From Desulfosporosinus acididurans (lineage in GTDB: Bacteria > Bacillota > Desulfitobacteriia > Desulfitobacteriales > Desulfitobacteriaceae), in contig NZ_LDZY01000006.1 in the NCBI RefSeq assembly GCF_001029285.1, forward strand, positions 124,001 through 188,000: DNA of 64,000 bases, given 5' to 3'. The notes below the pieces were generated by a model, which was not told where the DNA came from, made no database searches, and worked only from the letters and a program-made list of their open reading frames with translations. Numbering within the stretch: position 1 is the stretch's first letter; every line of letters starts with the position of its first letter. A program made the position numbers and the translations under genes. Positions 7,769 to 17,148 of this stretch are shown piece by piece.

Positions 7769-9130
7769 TTACCTTGGAATATAATCCTCTTCCAAAACAA
7801 CTTGAACAAATTGACGCGAAAACCAGAGCTTATTCTGCTGTCTCGGCAAATGAACTTCAATATAATGGGGCGTATGTCCAACAGCATTGCCCTCAGGATC
7901 AACCCGTTCCACCAGTACTTCTACCCGTTTCCCAATAAATCTGCGCATAAACGCTTCCTGACTTTCACGCGCAGCCGCCATTAACTCCTTAACCCGTTGA
8001 TCCTTAACTTTCTTGAGAATTTGATCCGGATAATCAGCGGCAGGAGTACCTTGACGTTTGGAATAAGGAAACACGTGCACACCCGCAAAACCACATTCCC
8101 TCACAAAATTCAACGTCGAAGCATGATCCTCCTCTGTCTCCCCCGGAAAGCCGACAATAATATCCGTCGTAACCGCAAGTTCAGGTATCCTTTGTCGTAA
8201 GCGAAGCAATAACTCCCGATAATCCTGTAATGTATAAGGACGGTGCATACGAACTAATACCCTATCACTGCCGCTTTGCAATGGCATATGTACATGAGGA
8301 CAAACAATAGCCGAAGAAGCAATACAATCAATCAGCTCAGGCGTATATTCCATCGGCTCGATCGAACTCAGCCGCAAACGGCGCAGCCCCGGAATTTCAA
8401 CCAGCTCACGAATCAAACGCGCTAAATTCCAACCCGAGTTCAAATCCTGACCATAAAACCCCGTATGAATCCCTGTCAGAACAATTTCCGGGTAACCCTC
8501 CTCCACCAACCTCCTAGCCTCAGCAAGAGCCTTATCCGGCTGACGGCTTCGTAAAGGACCCCGCGCGTAAGGAATAATACAATATGTACAAAACTGATTG
8601 CACCCCTCTTGGATCTTCAGAAACGCCCTCGTCCTATTTTCCTCATTGAGCTGAGGAAGCTCCTCAAACTCACCCGCATCCTCAATCCCACGCACAGCAT
8701 TCTGCGGCCTGCGCTCCTGCTTAACCCGCTCTATCCACTCTAAGATTTTCCCACGATCCTGAGTCCCAAGAACCAGGTCCACTCCTTCAATATCAAGAAC
8801 ATCCCCAGGAGCAGTTTGAGCATAACATCCCGTCACCACAACAATACTCTCCGGATGAACCTTAATCATCCTGCGAATCGCCTGACGCGACTTACTGCCT
8901 CCAGTATTCGTCACAGTACAAGTATTAACAACCACAACATCCGCTTCCTCTGAAGCACTTACCACATCATAATCAGCCTCACGAAAAAGCTGAGCCAACG
9001 CTTCACTTTCCGCTTGGTTCACTTTACAGCCAAGGGTCAGAAAACAAACGGCAGATCGTGGTTCATTGTTCGGAGTTCGTGATTCGAACTCAACAGCGGT
9101 TGTTTTAACTTGTCCAATTTCTATAGCCAT
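7769..9130 (-). CDS. mtaB: tRNA (t6A37) methylthiotransferase MtaB
   Basis: MtaB adds a methylthio group to N6-threonylcarbamoyladenosine at position 37 of ANN-decoding tRNAs. It is a 453-residue radical-SAM enzyme with two Fe-S clusters. Domain order is UPF0004 (about 28-140, Cys in TLGCKVNQAES, NTCTVTN and GCYAQTAPGD), radical SAM (CNQFCTYCIIPYARG, about 180) and a C-terminal TRAM domain (about 390-450). The start has AAGGTGAG upstream. The first 28 residues form an unusual extension before the first conserved strand. Confidence 0.95.
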   Translation of the reverse strand: MAIEIGQVKTTAVEFESRTPNNEPRSAVCFLTLGCKVNQAESEALAQLFREADYDVVSASEEADVVVVNTCTVTNTGGSKSRQAIRRMIKVHPESIVVVTGCYAQTAPGDVLDIEGVDLVLGTQDRGKILEWIERVKQERRPQNAVRGIEDAGEFEELPQLNEENRTRAFLKIQEGCNQFCTYCIIPYARGPLRSRQPDKALAEARRLVEEGYPEIVLTGIHTGFYGQDLNSGWNLARLIRELVEIPGLRRLRLSSIEPMEYTPELIDCIASSAIVCPHVHMPLQSGSDRVLVRMHRPYTLQDYRELLLRLRQRIPELAVTTDIIVGFPGETEEDHASTLNFVRECGFAGVHVFPYSKRQGTPAADYPDQILKKVKDQRVKELMAAARESQEAFMRRFIGKRVEVLVERVDPEGNAVGHTPHYIEVHLPRQQNKLWFSRQFVQVVLEEDYIPR

Positions 9131-9236
9131 TAATACTCACCTTTTTCGTGGCTTATGATTCCTAGTTCCGATCATATTTAGAATTCCCACGTTCTTCTAA
9201 TTCGCAGCATATCACGAATTAACACAAATAGGCAAC

Positions 9237-9640
9237 AGACGGTGCACATGAAATGTGCCGTCTCTCAAGAAAAGCCCCAACTTTCCACGAAGCCCAGCGT
9301 GTCGGGGGGACGGTCCTCTTGACACACCCCCGACACGCTAATCACTCACTACAGACGGTGCACGTGAAATGTGCCGTCTCCCAAGAAAAGGCCCAAAATG
9401 GAACTTACCTTCTATCCAAAGAACAGCCCCAACATCCCCTGAAGCCCAGGACGCAGCGTGACACAGGCCCGAGGGCTTTACGGGAGCAGCCCAGCAAACT
9501 TCCGTTCTAGAGAGACGACCCCAGGCGCGGAGCGTCGCACAAGACGTGCGCCGCCGCCATAGCGCCATGGACGACGGCACCGGATGTGCCCAGCGTGTCA
9601 AAAGGACCGTCCCCCCGACACGACCCGAGGGCTGGGTCAC
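9237..9640 (-). repeat. Dispersed repeat family A, copy 2 (compound)
   Basis: The stretch holds two starts of the family A hairpin (9237 and 9352) and two forms of a second palindrome, gtgtcgggggga...ttgacac and cgtgtcaaaaggaccgtcc...gacacg. The right-hand part matches copy 3 closely up to gacccgagggctgggTCA, where TCA is the rsmE stop codon. Apparent frames of up to 100 codons here follow the repeat and are not called. The GTGTC..GACAC palindrome resembles REP sequences tied to RAYT transposases; that link is inference. Confidence 0.85.
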
Positions 9641-10374
9641 CCTACGTCCCCGAAATGCCCCAGCACCAGCGTCAGCGCCGCCAAGGCTGCCGTTTCCGCC
9701 CGTAAAATCCGCGGTCCCAGCGAAACGCTTTGCGCCCCCAGGTCTTCACTGGCCCTGGCCACCTCAGCTGCCTCAAACCCGCCCTCCGGTCCGATCAAAA
9801 CAGCAATCGGCAGATTCGGATCAAAGGTACTCAGCACCGTAGTCAAACGCCGGGTTTTCTCTTCCTCATAAGGAATCAGCCATTGAGTTCCCTCAGGCAG
9901 CTTGTCCTTCAGGTCTCCCCAATTGCAAACCTCCCCAATCTGGGGTTCCTTTACCCGGTGAGACTGCTTGGAAGCTTCCGCAGCAATTTTTTGCCAGCGG
10001 GCGACACGTTCCTGAGCTTTACTCCCCTCGAGCTGCATCACAGAGCGTTTTGCCCGCAGGGGAAAAAGGCCATCCATACCAATCTCTGTTCCTTTTTGAA
10101 TAACCCATTCCATTTTTTCCCCTTTGGAAAGTCCGGCCACCAGAAAAACTGAGGTATGGGCCTCCACGTCCGGATGATCAGTGCTGAGAATCCGACAAGT
10201 CACACTTTTTTCTTCGATTTTCAAAATCACACCCGTATATTCCATGCCGCTGTTATCATAGCCCAAAACCTTATCGCCCGGAGTCAAGCGCAGCACACGA
10301 ACCAGATGATCTCGTTCCGTTCCTCGCAGCCAAAAAGCGTTTTTACCAAGTTCCGTAATCTTAAACCGATGCAT
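9637..10374 (-). CDS. rsmE: 16S rRNA m3U1498 methyltransferase RsmE
   Basis: RsmE methylates N3 of U1498 in 16S rRNA. The 245-residue protein has the N-terminal PUA-like domain (about 1-75) and a C-terminal SPOUT (trefoil-knot) methyltransferase domain with IGPEGGFEAAEVARA and LGPRILRAETAALAAL, the SAM-binding knot. Start and the prmA stop overlap as TAATG, so they are translationally coupled. The stop codon is inside repeat family A and the final FGDVG residues are not conserved. Confidence 0.95.
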   Translation of the reverse strand: MHRFKITELGKNAFWLRGTERDHLVRVLRLTPGDKVLGYDNSGMEYTGVILKIEEKSVTCRILSTDHPDVEAHTSVFLVAGLSKGEKMEWVIQKGTEIGMDGLFPLRAKRSVMQLEGSKAQERVARWQKIAAEASKQSHRVKEPQIGEVCNWGDLKDKLPEGTQWLIPYEEEKTRRLTTVLSTFDPNLPIAVLIGPEGGFEAAEVARASEDLGAQSVSLGPRILRAETAALAALTLVLGHFGDVG

Positions 10375-11303
10375 TAATTAGCCCACCTTGCTCGAAATAG
10401 AATCCAGCCAGAATCTTCAACTCGTTCTAAGATTTCCAAACCGGCCTTTTTCATACCTTCCTCAACATCAGAAGCCCGGTGTTCAATAATTCCGGAGGCC
10501 AGAAATTCTCCTTCCGGACTTAAGATTCTTTTGAGATCCTCGAGCAGCATAAGAATAACATCTGCAATGATGTTGGCGATAACAACCTGAGCTTGTCCTC
10601 TAAGTACTGTCCCCAGGTCCCCTCGCGAGACACGAACTTTGTCACTTACATGATTTAAATCTACGTTTTCTTGAGCGACCCGGACAGCTACTGAATCCAG
10701 ATCTACAGCCTCAACCTCAGCCCCCAGCTTGGCTGCAGCAATGGCCAAAATTCCCGAACCAGTCCCTAAATCAAAAACCTTCTGGCCTGGTTTAACAATG
10801 TTCTCCAATGTTTTTAGGCAAAGAGTCGTTGTCGGATGAGTTCCGGTCCCAAAAGCCATACCCGGATCAAGTTCGAGTATGATATCTTCCGGCGCCGGAT
10901 TTACGTGCTCCCAGCTCGGCTTAATTAAAAACCGCTTGCCAATTCGGGCAGGTTTAAAATAAGCCTTCCAAGCCGTCGCCCAATCTTCTTCTTTTAACGA
11001 AATTCCTTTGACTTGAACGACCCAGTTTGGAAAACGCTCCAACAGGTCCCGAATTCCCTGATCGAGTCTTTGCACTTTGGCAGAAAGTTCATTGTCCTCA
11101 GGGAAATAGCCTTTAATCACTATAGTTCCCGTTGCTTCAACTTCGCCAAAATCGTGGAAATCCCAAGACCCTGATTCTATGTATCCTCGTAAAATTTCCG
11201 GATCATCGACACTGACACCCGGACATCCTAACTGATAAAAAAGATCGGCAACAATTTCTTCCCCTTCTGCCGAAATTGTCACCGCCACTTCACGCCAATC
11301 CAT
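10374..11303 (-). CDS. prmA: Ribosomal protein L11 methyltransferase
   Basis: PrmA trimethylates ribosomal protein L11. The 309-residue product has an N-terminal substrate-binding domain (about 1-95), a linker and a class I SAM-dependent fold with [20 protein letters not shown] (motif I, about 178-197) and the post-motif [10 protein letters not shown], where family members have NPP-like NI. It is 34 bases downstream of dnaJ and overlaps rsmE, the usual dnaJ-prmA-rsmE order. Confidence 0.95.
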   Translation of the reverse strand: MDWREVAVTISAEGEEIVADLFYQLGCPGVSVDDPEILRGYIESGSWDFHDFGEVEATGTIVIKGYFPEDNELSAKVQRLDQGIRDLLERFPNWVVQVKGISLKEEDWATAWKAYFKPARIGKRFLIKPSWEHVNPAPEDIILELDPGMAFGTGTHPTTTLCLKTLENIVKPGQKVFDLGTGSGILAIAAAKLGAEVEAVDLDSVAVRVAQENVDLNHVSDKVRVSRGDLGTVLRGQAQVVIANIIADVILMLLEDLKRILSPEGEFLASGIIEHRASDVEEGMKKAGLEILERVEDSGWILFRARWAN

Positions 11304-11337
11304 GTTATGCTCCTTTTATCTCTATTAACCTAAATTT

Positions 11338-12456
11338 TTAACCCATTGCATCCCGGAGGTTTTCTTTAAATTTCTCAAACAAGGATTTCTTACCCATTTG
11401 TTGATGATCAGGAGTAGCCTCACCAAATTGACGCAGAAGTTGTTTTTGCTTCTCATTCAACTTTGTCGGTGTAGTCAAAATTACCCGCACATGCTGATCT
11501 CCTCGACCGCTGCCGCGGCGATAGGGAACGCCATGCCCTTTAAGACGAAAGACCGTTGAAGTCTGAGTACCCTCAGGCACCTTCATCTTCACAACTCCAT
11601 CCAGGGTCGGCACATCTATTTCCGCGCCCAAAGCGGCCTGAATAAAGGTAATCGGAATTTCACAATAGACATCATTACCTTCGCGATCAAAGAATTTATG
11701 CGGTTTAACCTGCAGAACGATATAAAGGTCTCCCGCAGGTCCGCCCTTAGCTCCGGCTTCGCCGTCTCCGCTCAGCCTTAAATTCAGGCCGTCTTCCGAA
11801 CCAGCAGGAACATTGATTTTAATCGTTTTAACCTTACGAACTTTTCCTTTTCCATGGCAAGTGGAACAGGGAGTACTAATTGTTCGGCCTTCTCCTTGAC
11901 AAGTCGGACAGGTTCGGGCCGTCTGTATCTGCCCAAAGGGCGTGCGTTGGGTCATTTTAACTTGCCCGCTGCCATGACACTGAGAGCAAGTCGTCGGTTG
12001 CGTACCCGGAGCTGCACCGGAGCCCTGACATTCCGTACATGTCTCGTCTCTCGGAATCTGTATTTCCTTTTCCGCACCAAAAACAGCCTCTTCAAAGGTT
12101 AAAGACATGGCATAACGCAAATCAGCGCCTCGCTGCGGGCCATTGCGCCGCTGTCCGCCGCCGCCTCCAAAGAACATATCAAAAATATCACCAAAACCTC
12201 CCATGTCCCCAAAGCCTCCGCCGCCCTGGCTGGGATCAAATCCGGCATGCCCAAATTGGTCATACCGCGCTTTTTTGTCGGGATCATTTAAAACATCATA
12301 GGCCTCAGCAACTTCCTTAAACTTTTCCTCGGCAGTTTTATCACCCGGGTTAGCATCAGGATGATACTGACGGGCTAATTTTCGATAGGCCTTCTTAATT
12401 TCCTGGTCACTGGCCGATCGCTCAACCCCGAGCACCTCATAGTAATCGCGTTTCAT
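11338..12456 (-). CDS. dnaJ: Chaperone protein DnaJ
   Basis: DnaJ delivers unfolded clients to DnaK and stimulates its ATPase. The 372-residue type I protein has the J domain (HPD in [11 protein letters not shown]), a Gly/Phe-rich region (about 75-110), four CXXCXGXG zinc repeats ([32 protein letters not shown]) and the C-terminal client-binding domain. The ATG at 12454-12456 has GGAGGAAACC upstream; an extension to 12522 is unlikely. A terminator and a 400-base gap separate it from dnaK. Confidence 0.97.
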   Translation of the reverse strand: MKRDYYEVLGVERSASDQEIKKAYRKLARQYHPDANPGDKTAEEKFKEVAEAYDVLNDPDKKARYDQFGHAGFDPSQGGGGFGDMGGFGDIFDMFFGGGGGQRRNGPQRGADLRYAMSLTFEEAVFGAEKEIQIPRDETCTECQGSGAAPGTQPTTCSQCHGSGQVKMTQRTPFGQIQTARTCPTCQGEGRTISTPCSTCHGKGKVRKVKTIKINVPAGSEDGLNLRLSGDGEAGAKGGPAGDLYIVLQVKPHKFFDREGNDVYCEIPITFIQAALGAEIDVPTLDGVVKMKVPEGTQTSTVFRLKGHGVPYRRGSGRGDQHVRVILTTPTKLNEKQKQLLRQFGEATPDHQQMGKKSLFEKFKENLRDAMG

Positions 12457-12710
12457 GGTTTCCTCCATCACTCCTATAGCCATTCGCACTTTCCAACATT
12501 TTAACCTGTTTAAGAGTTTCATTAATCTTAGGTTTCTAAATTAACCTGTTAAAGGTATAAATCACCTTAAGGCCTTTACAGGACACCATAAAGAAAAGAT
12601 TTGCCCATATTAAGGATAGTAAGCTTAAAATAAAGTCCTCTAGTATTATATGATCCTTCGTGTTTAAGCACAAGGTAATATCCTTATCTTAGAAAATCTA
12701 AATTTATCCA

Positions 12711-12756
12711 AAACAAACAAAAGGCGGGCACAAAAGTCCGGAAAACCCTTGCACCC
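12711..12756 (-). terminator. Intrinsic terminator after dnaK
   Basis: On the minus strand GGGTGCAAGGGT pairs along 12 positions (several G-U) with ACTTTTGTGCCC around a short loop, followed by the T-rich run CCTTTTGTTTGTTTT. It is about 120 bases beyond the dnaK stop and before dnaJ, so dnaJ may partly depend on read-through or its own promoter. Confidence 0.65.
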
Positions 12757-12766
12757 AATTTTTTTT

Positions 12767-12841
12767 GCGCAGCGAACCATTCGGCTCGGCAGCCTCTTAG
12801 TCCGCTGCGCATCTATTATAAGGGGGCTGCTCGGCAATGGC
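12767..12841. other. Nested inverted repeats in dnaK-dnaJ gap
   Basis: GCGCAGCG (12767-12774) pairs with CGCTGCGC (12803-12810), enclosing GGCT-cggc-AGCC. A second small dyad TAAG...CTTA with ggctgctcggcaatgg follows. The stem is not followed by a T run on either strand, so it is not a simple terminator. The remaining 12457-12710 stretch is AT-rich with no gene seen. Confidence 0.4.
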
Positions 12842-12875
12842 TTACCTAGGATCTTGCCGCGTACCCCTCGGCTCC

Positions 12876-14714
12876 CTATTTATCCTTATCAACCTCTGTA
12901 AATTCAGCATCTACAACATCATCGTCTTTCTTGGCAGAACCTTCTCCGCCGGGCTGAGCTCCAGCATTTTGTGCATTAGCAGCTTGCTGTTGATACATTT
13001 TCTCAACATAGGGATGCAGCACTTTGGTCAAAGCCTCTGATTTAGCATTAATTTCAGCAACATCGTCCGTAGCGGCTGCGGTCTTAAGTTCTTCAAGGGC
13101 TTTCTTGATACTATCAAGTTCTCCCGCATCACCCTTACCTTCGAAATCCTTCAGGGTTTTTTCGGTTTGATAAACCATTGAATCGGCTTGGTTCTTAGCA
13201 TCAATTAATTCTTTACGTTTTTTGTCCTCATCAGCATGAAGTTCGGCATCTTGTTTCATTTTTTCAATATCATCTTTGGAGAGACCTGTAGAAGACGTAA
13301 TCGTAACTTTCTGCTCGTTGCCTGTAGCCATGTCTTTGGCGGAAACGTGCACGATCCCATTTGCGTCAATATCAAATTTAACTTCAATTTGAGGAATACC
13401 GCGAGGTGCAGCTGGAATACCTGTGAGTTGGAAACGGCCTAAAGTTTTGTTATAACTGGCCATCTCACGTTCCCCTTGCAGTACATGAATATCAACTGAA
13501 GTCTGATTATCCGCTGCAGTGGAGAAGATTTGGGATTTTGTCGTCGGAATGGTCGTGTTACGATCAATAATTCTGGTGAATACTCCGCCAAGGGTCTCAA
13601 TTCCCAAGGACAGCGGGGTAACATCCAATAAGATCATGTCTTTAACTTCACCGCTGAGTACGCCGCCTTGAATAGAAGCACCCATAGCAACAACTTCGTC
13701 CGGGTTAACACCTTTGTGAGGTTCTTTACCGCTTAATTTGCGAATGGCCTCTTGGACAGAAGGAATCCGTGTTGAACCACCGACTAAAATAATTTGATCA
13801 ATGTCTTTCCAACTGAGTTTGGCATCTTCAATGGCTTGGCGAGTAGGTCCAAGTGTTGCTTCGACCAAATCAGCGATAATCTCTTCGAATTTAGCTCGAG
13901 AAATGTTCATATCTAAGTGCTGCGGACCTTGCTCCGTCATTGTGATAAAGGGAAGATTAACGTTAGAGCTTGTAACACCGGAAAGCTCAATTTTTGCTTT
14001 TTCAGCTGCTTCTTTTAAACGCTGCAGGGCAACACGGTCATTCGCTAAATCAACGCCGTTGCTCTTCTTGTACTCGGCCACCATATAATCGATGAGACGT
14101 TGGTCGAAGTCGTCACCGCCTAAGTGGTTGTTACCGCTGGTTGCTTTAACTTCTACCATACCTTGACTTAATTCGAGGATTGAAACATCGAAAGTTCCGC
14201 CGCCAAGGTCATAGACTAAAACGGTTTGATCTTGTTCTTTATCCAAACCATAGGCCAGAGCAGCAGCCGTCGGTTCGTTAATAATCCGTAATACTTCCAG
14301 ACCGGCAATAGAACCGGCATCTTTTGTTGCTTGACGTTGAGCATCTGTAAAATAGGCCGGGACAGTAATTACTGCTTTATCTACAGTTTGACCTAGGTAA
14401 GCTTCAGCATCTGTTTTAAGTTTCTGCAGAATCATTGCCGAAATTTCTTGCGGACTGTAGGGCTTATCATCAATTTTTACTTTATAGTCAGAACCCATAT
14501 GACGTTTAATAGAAATAACAGTCTTCTCAGGATTGGAGACAGACTGACGTTTAGCAACTTGACCCACCAAACGTTCTCCTGTTTTAGAAAAACCCACTAC
14601 CGAGGGAGTTGTACGGTTCCCTTCAGCATTTGGAATAACAACAGCCTCTCCGCCTTCCATAACGGATACGCAAGAGTTTGTAGTACCTAAGTCAATACCT
14701 ATAACTTTACTCAT
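12876..14714 (-). CDS. dnaK: Chaperone protein DnaK (Hsp70)
   Basis: DnaK is the ATP-driven Hsp70 chaperone. The 612-residue product begins with [18 protein letters not shown] (phosphate 1), contains [16 protein letters not shown] (phosphate 2) and [15 protein letters not shown], the linker [14 protein letters not shown] and the substrate domain, then the helical lid and the conserved DAEFTEV C-terminus. It follows grpE by 31 bases. Control by HrcA/CIRCE at the operon head is expected. Confidence 0.98.
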   Translation of the reverse strand: MSKVIGIDLGTTNSCVSVMEGGEAVVIPNAEGNRTTPSVVGFSKTGERLVGQVAKRQSVSNPEKTVISIKRHMGSDYKVKIDDKPYSPQEISAMILQKLKTDAEAYLGQTVDKAVITVPAYFTDAQRQATKDAGSIAGLEVLRIINEPTAAALAYGLDKEQDQTVLVYDLGGGTFDVSILELSQGMVEVKATSGNNHLGGDDFDQRLIDYMVAEYKKSNGVDLANDRVALQRLKEAAEKAKIELSGVTSSNVNLPFITMTEQGPQHLDMNISRAKFEEIIADLVEATLGPTRQAIEDAKLSWKDIDQIILVGGSTRIPSVQEAIRKLSGKEPHKGVNPDEVVAMGASIQGGVLSGEVKDMILLDVTPLSLGIETLGGVFTRIIDRNTTIPTTKSQIFSTAADNQTSVDIHVLQGEREMASYNKTLGRFQLTGIPAAPRGIPQIEVKFDIDANGIVHVSAKDMATGNEQKVTITSSTGLSKDDIEKMKQDAELHADEDKKRKELIDAKNQADSMVYQTEKTLKDFEGKGDAGELDSIKKALEELKTAAATDDVAEINAKSEALTKVLHPYVEKMYQQQAANAQNAGAQPGGEGSAKKDDDVVDAEFTEVDKDK

Positions 14715-14745
14715 GACTAATTTCCTCCTTCAATTCAATAACTCA

Positions 14746-15351
14746 CTAATTCGAAACTTTAACCATCGAGGGACGCAGTACTTTTTCTTTCAGAAAATAA
14801 CCTTTTTGCAATTCCTCCACCACGGTATTTTCCGGATGATCTTCAGATTCAACTCTCATAACAGCGTCATGAAGATTAGGATCAAAAGGTTGACCCACAG
14901 CTTCCATCGGTTTTAAGCCAACTTTGCTCAAAGCCGTCTGCAGCTGACGAAGAATCATATCGACACCCTGTGAAAAAGCTGTTATATCGGGATTATTTTG
15001 GGCAGAACTCGTAGCCCGTTCAAAATTGTCTAAAACCGGCAGCAACTCGCTCACAAGCTGTTCAGAGGCATATTTAACGATTTCCGTCTTTTCTTTTTGA
15101 GTTCGTCTCCTATAGTTATCAAACTCAGCCTGCAAACGCAAGAAGCGATCGTAGTATTCATCCGCCTTAGCCTTGACCTGAGTAAGCTCAGCTTCCAGGG
15201 CCAAAATTTTCTCGGCAGGAGCCATATCTTTGCTATTTGAATTATCTTCTTGAGTATTAGCTTCTTCAGAACTGCTTGATTCGCTGGCTGTATATTCCTC
15301 GTTCACTTCGGACGATTGATCCTTAAGATTTTCTTCTTTTTTTTCCGCCAT
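14746..15351 (-). CDS. grpE: Nucleotide exchange factor GrpE
   Basis: GrpE releases ADP from DnaK. The 201-residue protein has an acidic, disordered N-terminus rich in Ser/Glu (1-45), a long coiled coil (about 45-120, with DNYRRRTQKEK) and the C-terminal beta wing (PFDPNLHDAVMRVE). The ATG at 15349-15351 follows GTGAGGTGATTGCGA; an in-frame TTG two codons earlier is less likely. Second gene of hrcA-grpE-dnaK-dnaJ. Confidence 0.97.
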   Translation of the reverse strand: MAEKKEENLKDQSSEVNEEYTASESSSSEEANTQEDNSNSKDMAPAEKILALEAELTQVKAKADEYYDRFLRLQAEFDNYRRRTQKEKTEIVKYASEQLVSELLPVLDNFERATSSAQNNPDITAFSQGVDMILRQLQTALSKVGLKPMEAVGQPFDPNLHDAVMRVESEDHPENTVVEELQKGYFLKEKVLRPSMVKVSN

Positions 15352-15408
15352 TCGCAATCACCTCACGTACTCTAAATTTTATATGGAATGAACCAAAAGG
15401 TTCAAACA

Positions 15409-16452
15409 TCACTTATATCCGCGCGGTTTACCCCGCGCCAGTACCTCAGTCAAACTTTTTGTCATAAAATCTACAATGGCAATCACCTTACCATAATCCA
15501 TTCGCGTCGGTCCCAAGACCCCCACAGCACCAATAGTCTTCCCATTCACCTTGTAAGTCGCCGAAATCACACTGCAATCCCGGAATTCCTTCAGAGTATT
15601 CTCCCCACCGATGGTAACATTTAGTCCTTCCTGACGAGGGAGCAGAAGTTTCTTCAGAGGCTCATTTTCCTCAAACACCTTGAACAAGCTTTTAACTTTA
15701 TCTAAATCCCGAAATTCGGGCTGATTTAACATATTAAGCGTTCCGCCCAAATAAATAGGCTCATCTTCTTCACTGCCATCCAAGATAGCATCAAGCATTT
15801 CTAAAGCATTATCGATCAGATGCCTTTGCCGGGACAATTCACTATAAATCTCATGCAGCATACTTCGCTTAACTTGACTTAACGAATACCCCTTCATTTT
15901 CTGATTAAAAACATCAGCAACCTTCTGAAGATCTTCCGCCGTCAGATTATCACCCACATCAACGATATGATTTTCAACAACCCCATTTTCCTTGACAATC
16001 ACCATAATAACCTGACCCGGCTGATAAGGCAGAAAATGCATCTTGCCAAAAGCACTTTTTCCCTTTTGCGGACCGAGAACTAAACTAGTCAAGCTCGTTA
16101 ACTCCGAAAGCAACCTGCTGGTTTGGGAAACAACCTCTTGAATCTCACAAATCTTCTTTGTACTTTCCCGTTCAATAATTTCCTTATCCTCATCACTTAG
16201 AGTTTGAGCACCCATTAAACAATCAACAAAATATCGATAACCGGCATCCGAAGGAATTCGTCCCGCCGACGTATAGGGCTGTTCAATAAAGCCCAGCTCC
16301 TCCAAATCCGCCATCTCATTGCGAATTGTAGCCGGAGAAACTCCCAAATCAAACTTTCGAGCAATAGTTCGCGAACCAACCGGTTCAGCGGTAGCAATAT
16401 AATCCTGAACAATCGCTCGAAGTATTTTTCGTTTACGCTCATCCATTTGCAT
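15409..16452 (-). CDS. hrcA: Heat-inducible transcription repressor HrcA
   Basis: HrcA represses class I heat-shock genes by binding CIRCE. The 347-residue protein has an N-terminal winged helix (about 1-75, with SRTIARKFDLGVSPATIRNE) and a C-terminal GAF-like/dimerisation region ending DYGKVIAIVDFMTKSL. It heads the operon and has a perfect CIRCE 36 bases upstream, so it is autoregulated. Either ATG (codon 1 or 3) could be used; the first has GGAAG at suitable distance. Confidence 0.97.
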   Translation of the reverse strand: MQMDERKRKILRAIVQDYIATAEPVGSRTIARKFDLGVSPATIRNEMADLEELGFIEQPYTSAGRIPSDAGYRYFVDCLMGAQTLSDEDKEIIERESTKKICEIQEVVSQTSRLLSELTSLTSLVLGPQKGKSAFGKMHFLPYQPGQVIMVIVKENGVVENHIVDVGDNLTAEDLQKVADVFNQKMKGYSLSQVKRSMLHEIYSELSRQRHLIDNALEMLDAILDGSEEDEPIYLGGTLNMLNQPEFRDLDKVKSLFKVFEENEPLKKLLLPRQEGLNVTIGGENTLKEFRDCSVISATYKVNGKTIGAVGVLGPTRMDYGKVIAIVDFMTKSLTEVLARGKPRGYK

Positions 16453-16487
16453 TCATGCTTCCCGCCTTTCACTGTTACCTGGAGTTG

Positions 16488-16514
16488 TTAGCACTCTCCT
16501 CTAATGAGTGCTAA
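16488..16514 (-). promoter_or_regulatory. CIRCE operator
   Basis: Perfect TTAGCACTC-N9-GAGTGCTAA inverted repeat, the known HrcA binding site, between the promoter and the hrcA start. Confidence 0.98.
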
Positions 16515-16528
16515 CATTTTATGTCTTC

Positions 16529-16557
16529 ACATTACCACGCTCTTATATCTTTGTCAA
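16529..16557 (-). promoter_or_regulatory. Promoter of hrcA operon
   Basis: On the minus strand TTGACA (16557-16552) is followed after 17 bases by TAATGT (16534-16529). The -35 is perfect, the -10 is weak. Transcription would begin just upstream of CIRCE, which suits repression. Confidence 0.6.
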
Positions 16558-16619
16558 GAATCATTTTCCCATATAATATGCCCTATTTTAAGAAGCTTTT
16601 TAAGCAATTCACAGCCAGA

Positions 16620-17148
16620 AACGTGTCAAAGGGACGGTCCTACTGACACACCTTGAATCCGTATGCGCCCGTCTCACACCCCCAAAGCCCAGGGCGCAGC
16701 GTGACACGAGCACGAGGTCTTTACAGAAGTAGCCCAGCAAACTTCCGTTCCAGCGACCGATCCCCAGATAAATCGTGTCAAAAGGACCGTCCCCCCGACA
16801 CACCGACACACCCCAACAGGCCCAAGACAGACGACGCACATGAAATGTGCCGTCTCCCAAACTCCCAAGATCTAAAACCTTCACATCCTTCAAAGAATTA
16901 CACCCACACCCCACACCTCCAGAGCCCAGGGCGCAGTGTGACACGAGCACGAGGTCTTTACGGAAGCAGCCCAGCAAACTTCCGTTCCAGCGACCGACCC
17001 CAGATACGGGGCGGCGCACAGGACGTGCGCCGCAGCCATAGCGCCACGGAGGGCGCTTATGGCTGGAACCCCCGCTCCCCAAACCAGTCGCTGGAACGGT
17101 TAGTTTGCTCTGCGAGCGTACGACCCGAGGGCTGGGTCACCCTGCGCC
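16620..17148 (-). repeat. Dispersed repeat family A, copy 3 (compound)
   Basis: It contains two GTGTC..GACAC palindromes (16623 and 16777 areas), the phrase gcccagggcgcagcgtgacacgagcac twice (about 16686 and 16924), one GACGGCACAT-type hairpin (about 16833) and the full right-hand block ending gacccgagggctgggTCA, where TCA is the hemW stop. Frames of up to 166 codons here are artefacts of the repeat. Confidence 0.85.

Noticed and set aside
9338-9640. A 100-codon frame in repeat A copy 2
   Set aside because: The frame follows repeat sequence, shares segments with frames in the other copies, and has no ribosome site or known domain.
9635-9871. Plus-strand frames of 95-98 codons over the end of rsmE
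   Set aside because: They are shadows of the rsmE coding strand and the repeat.
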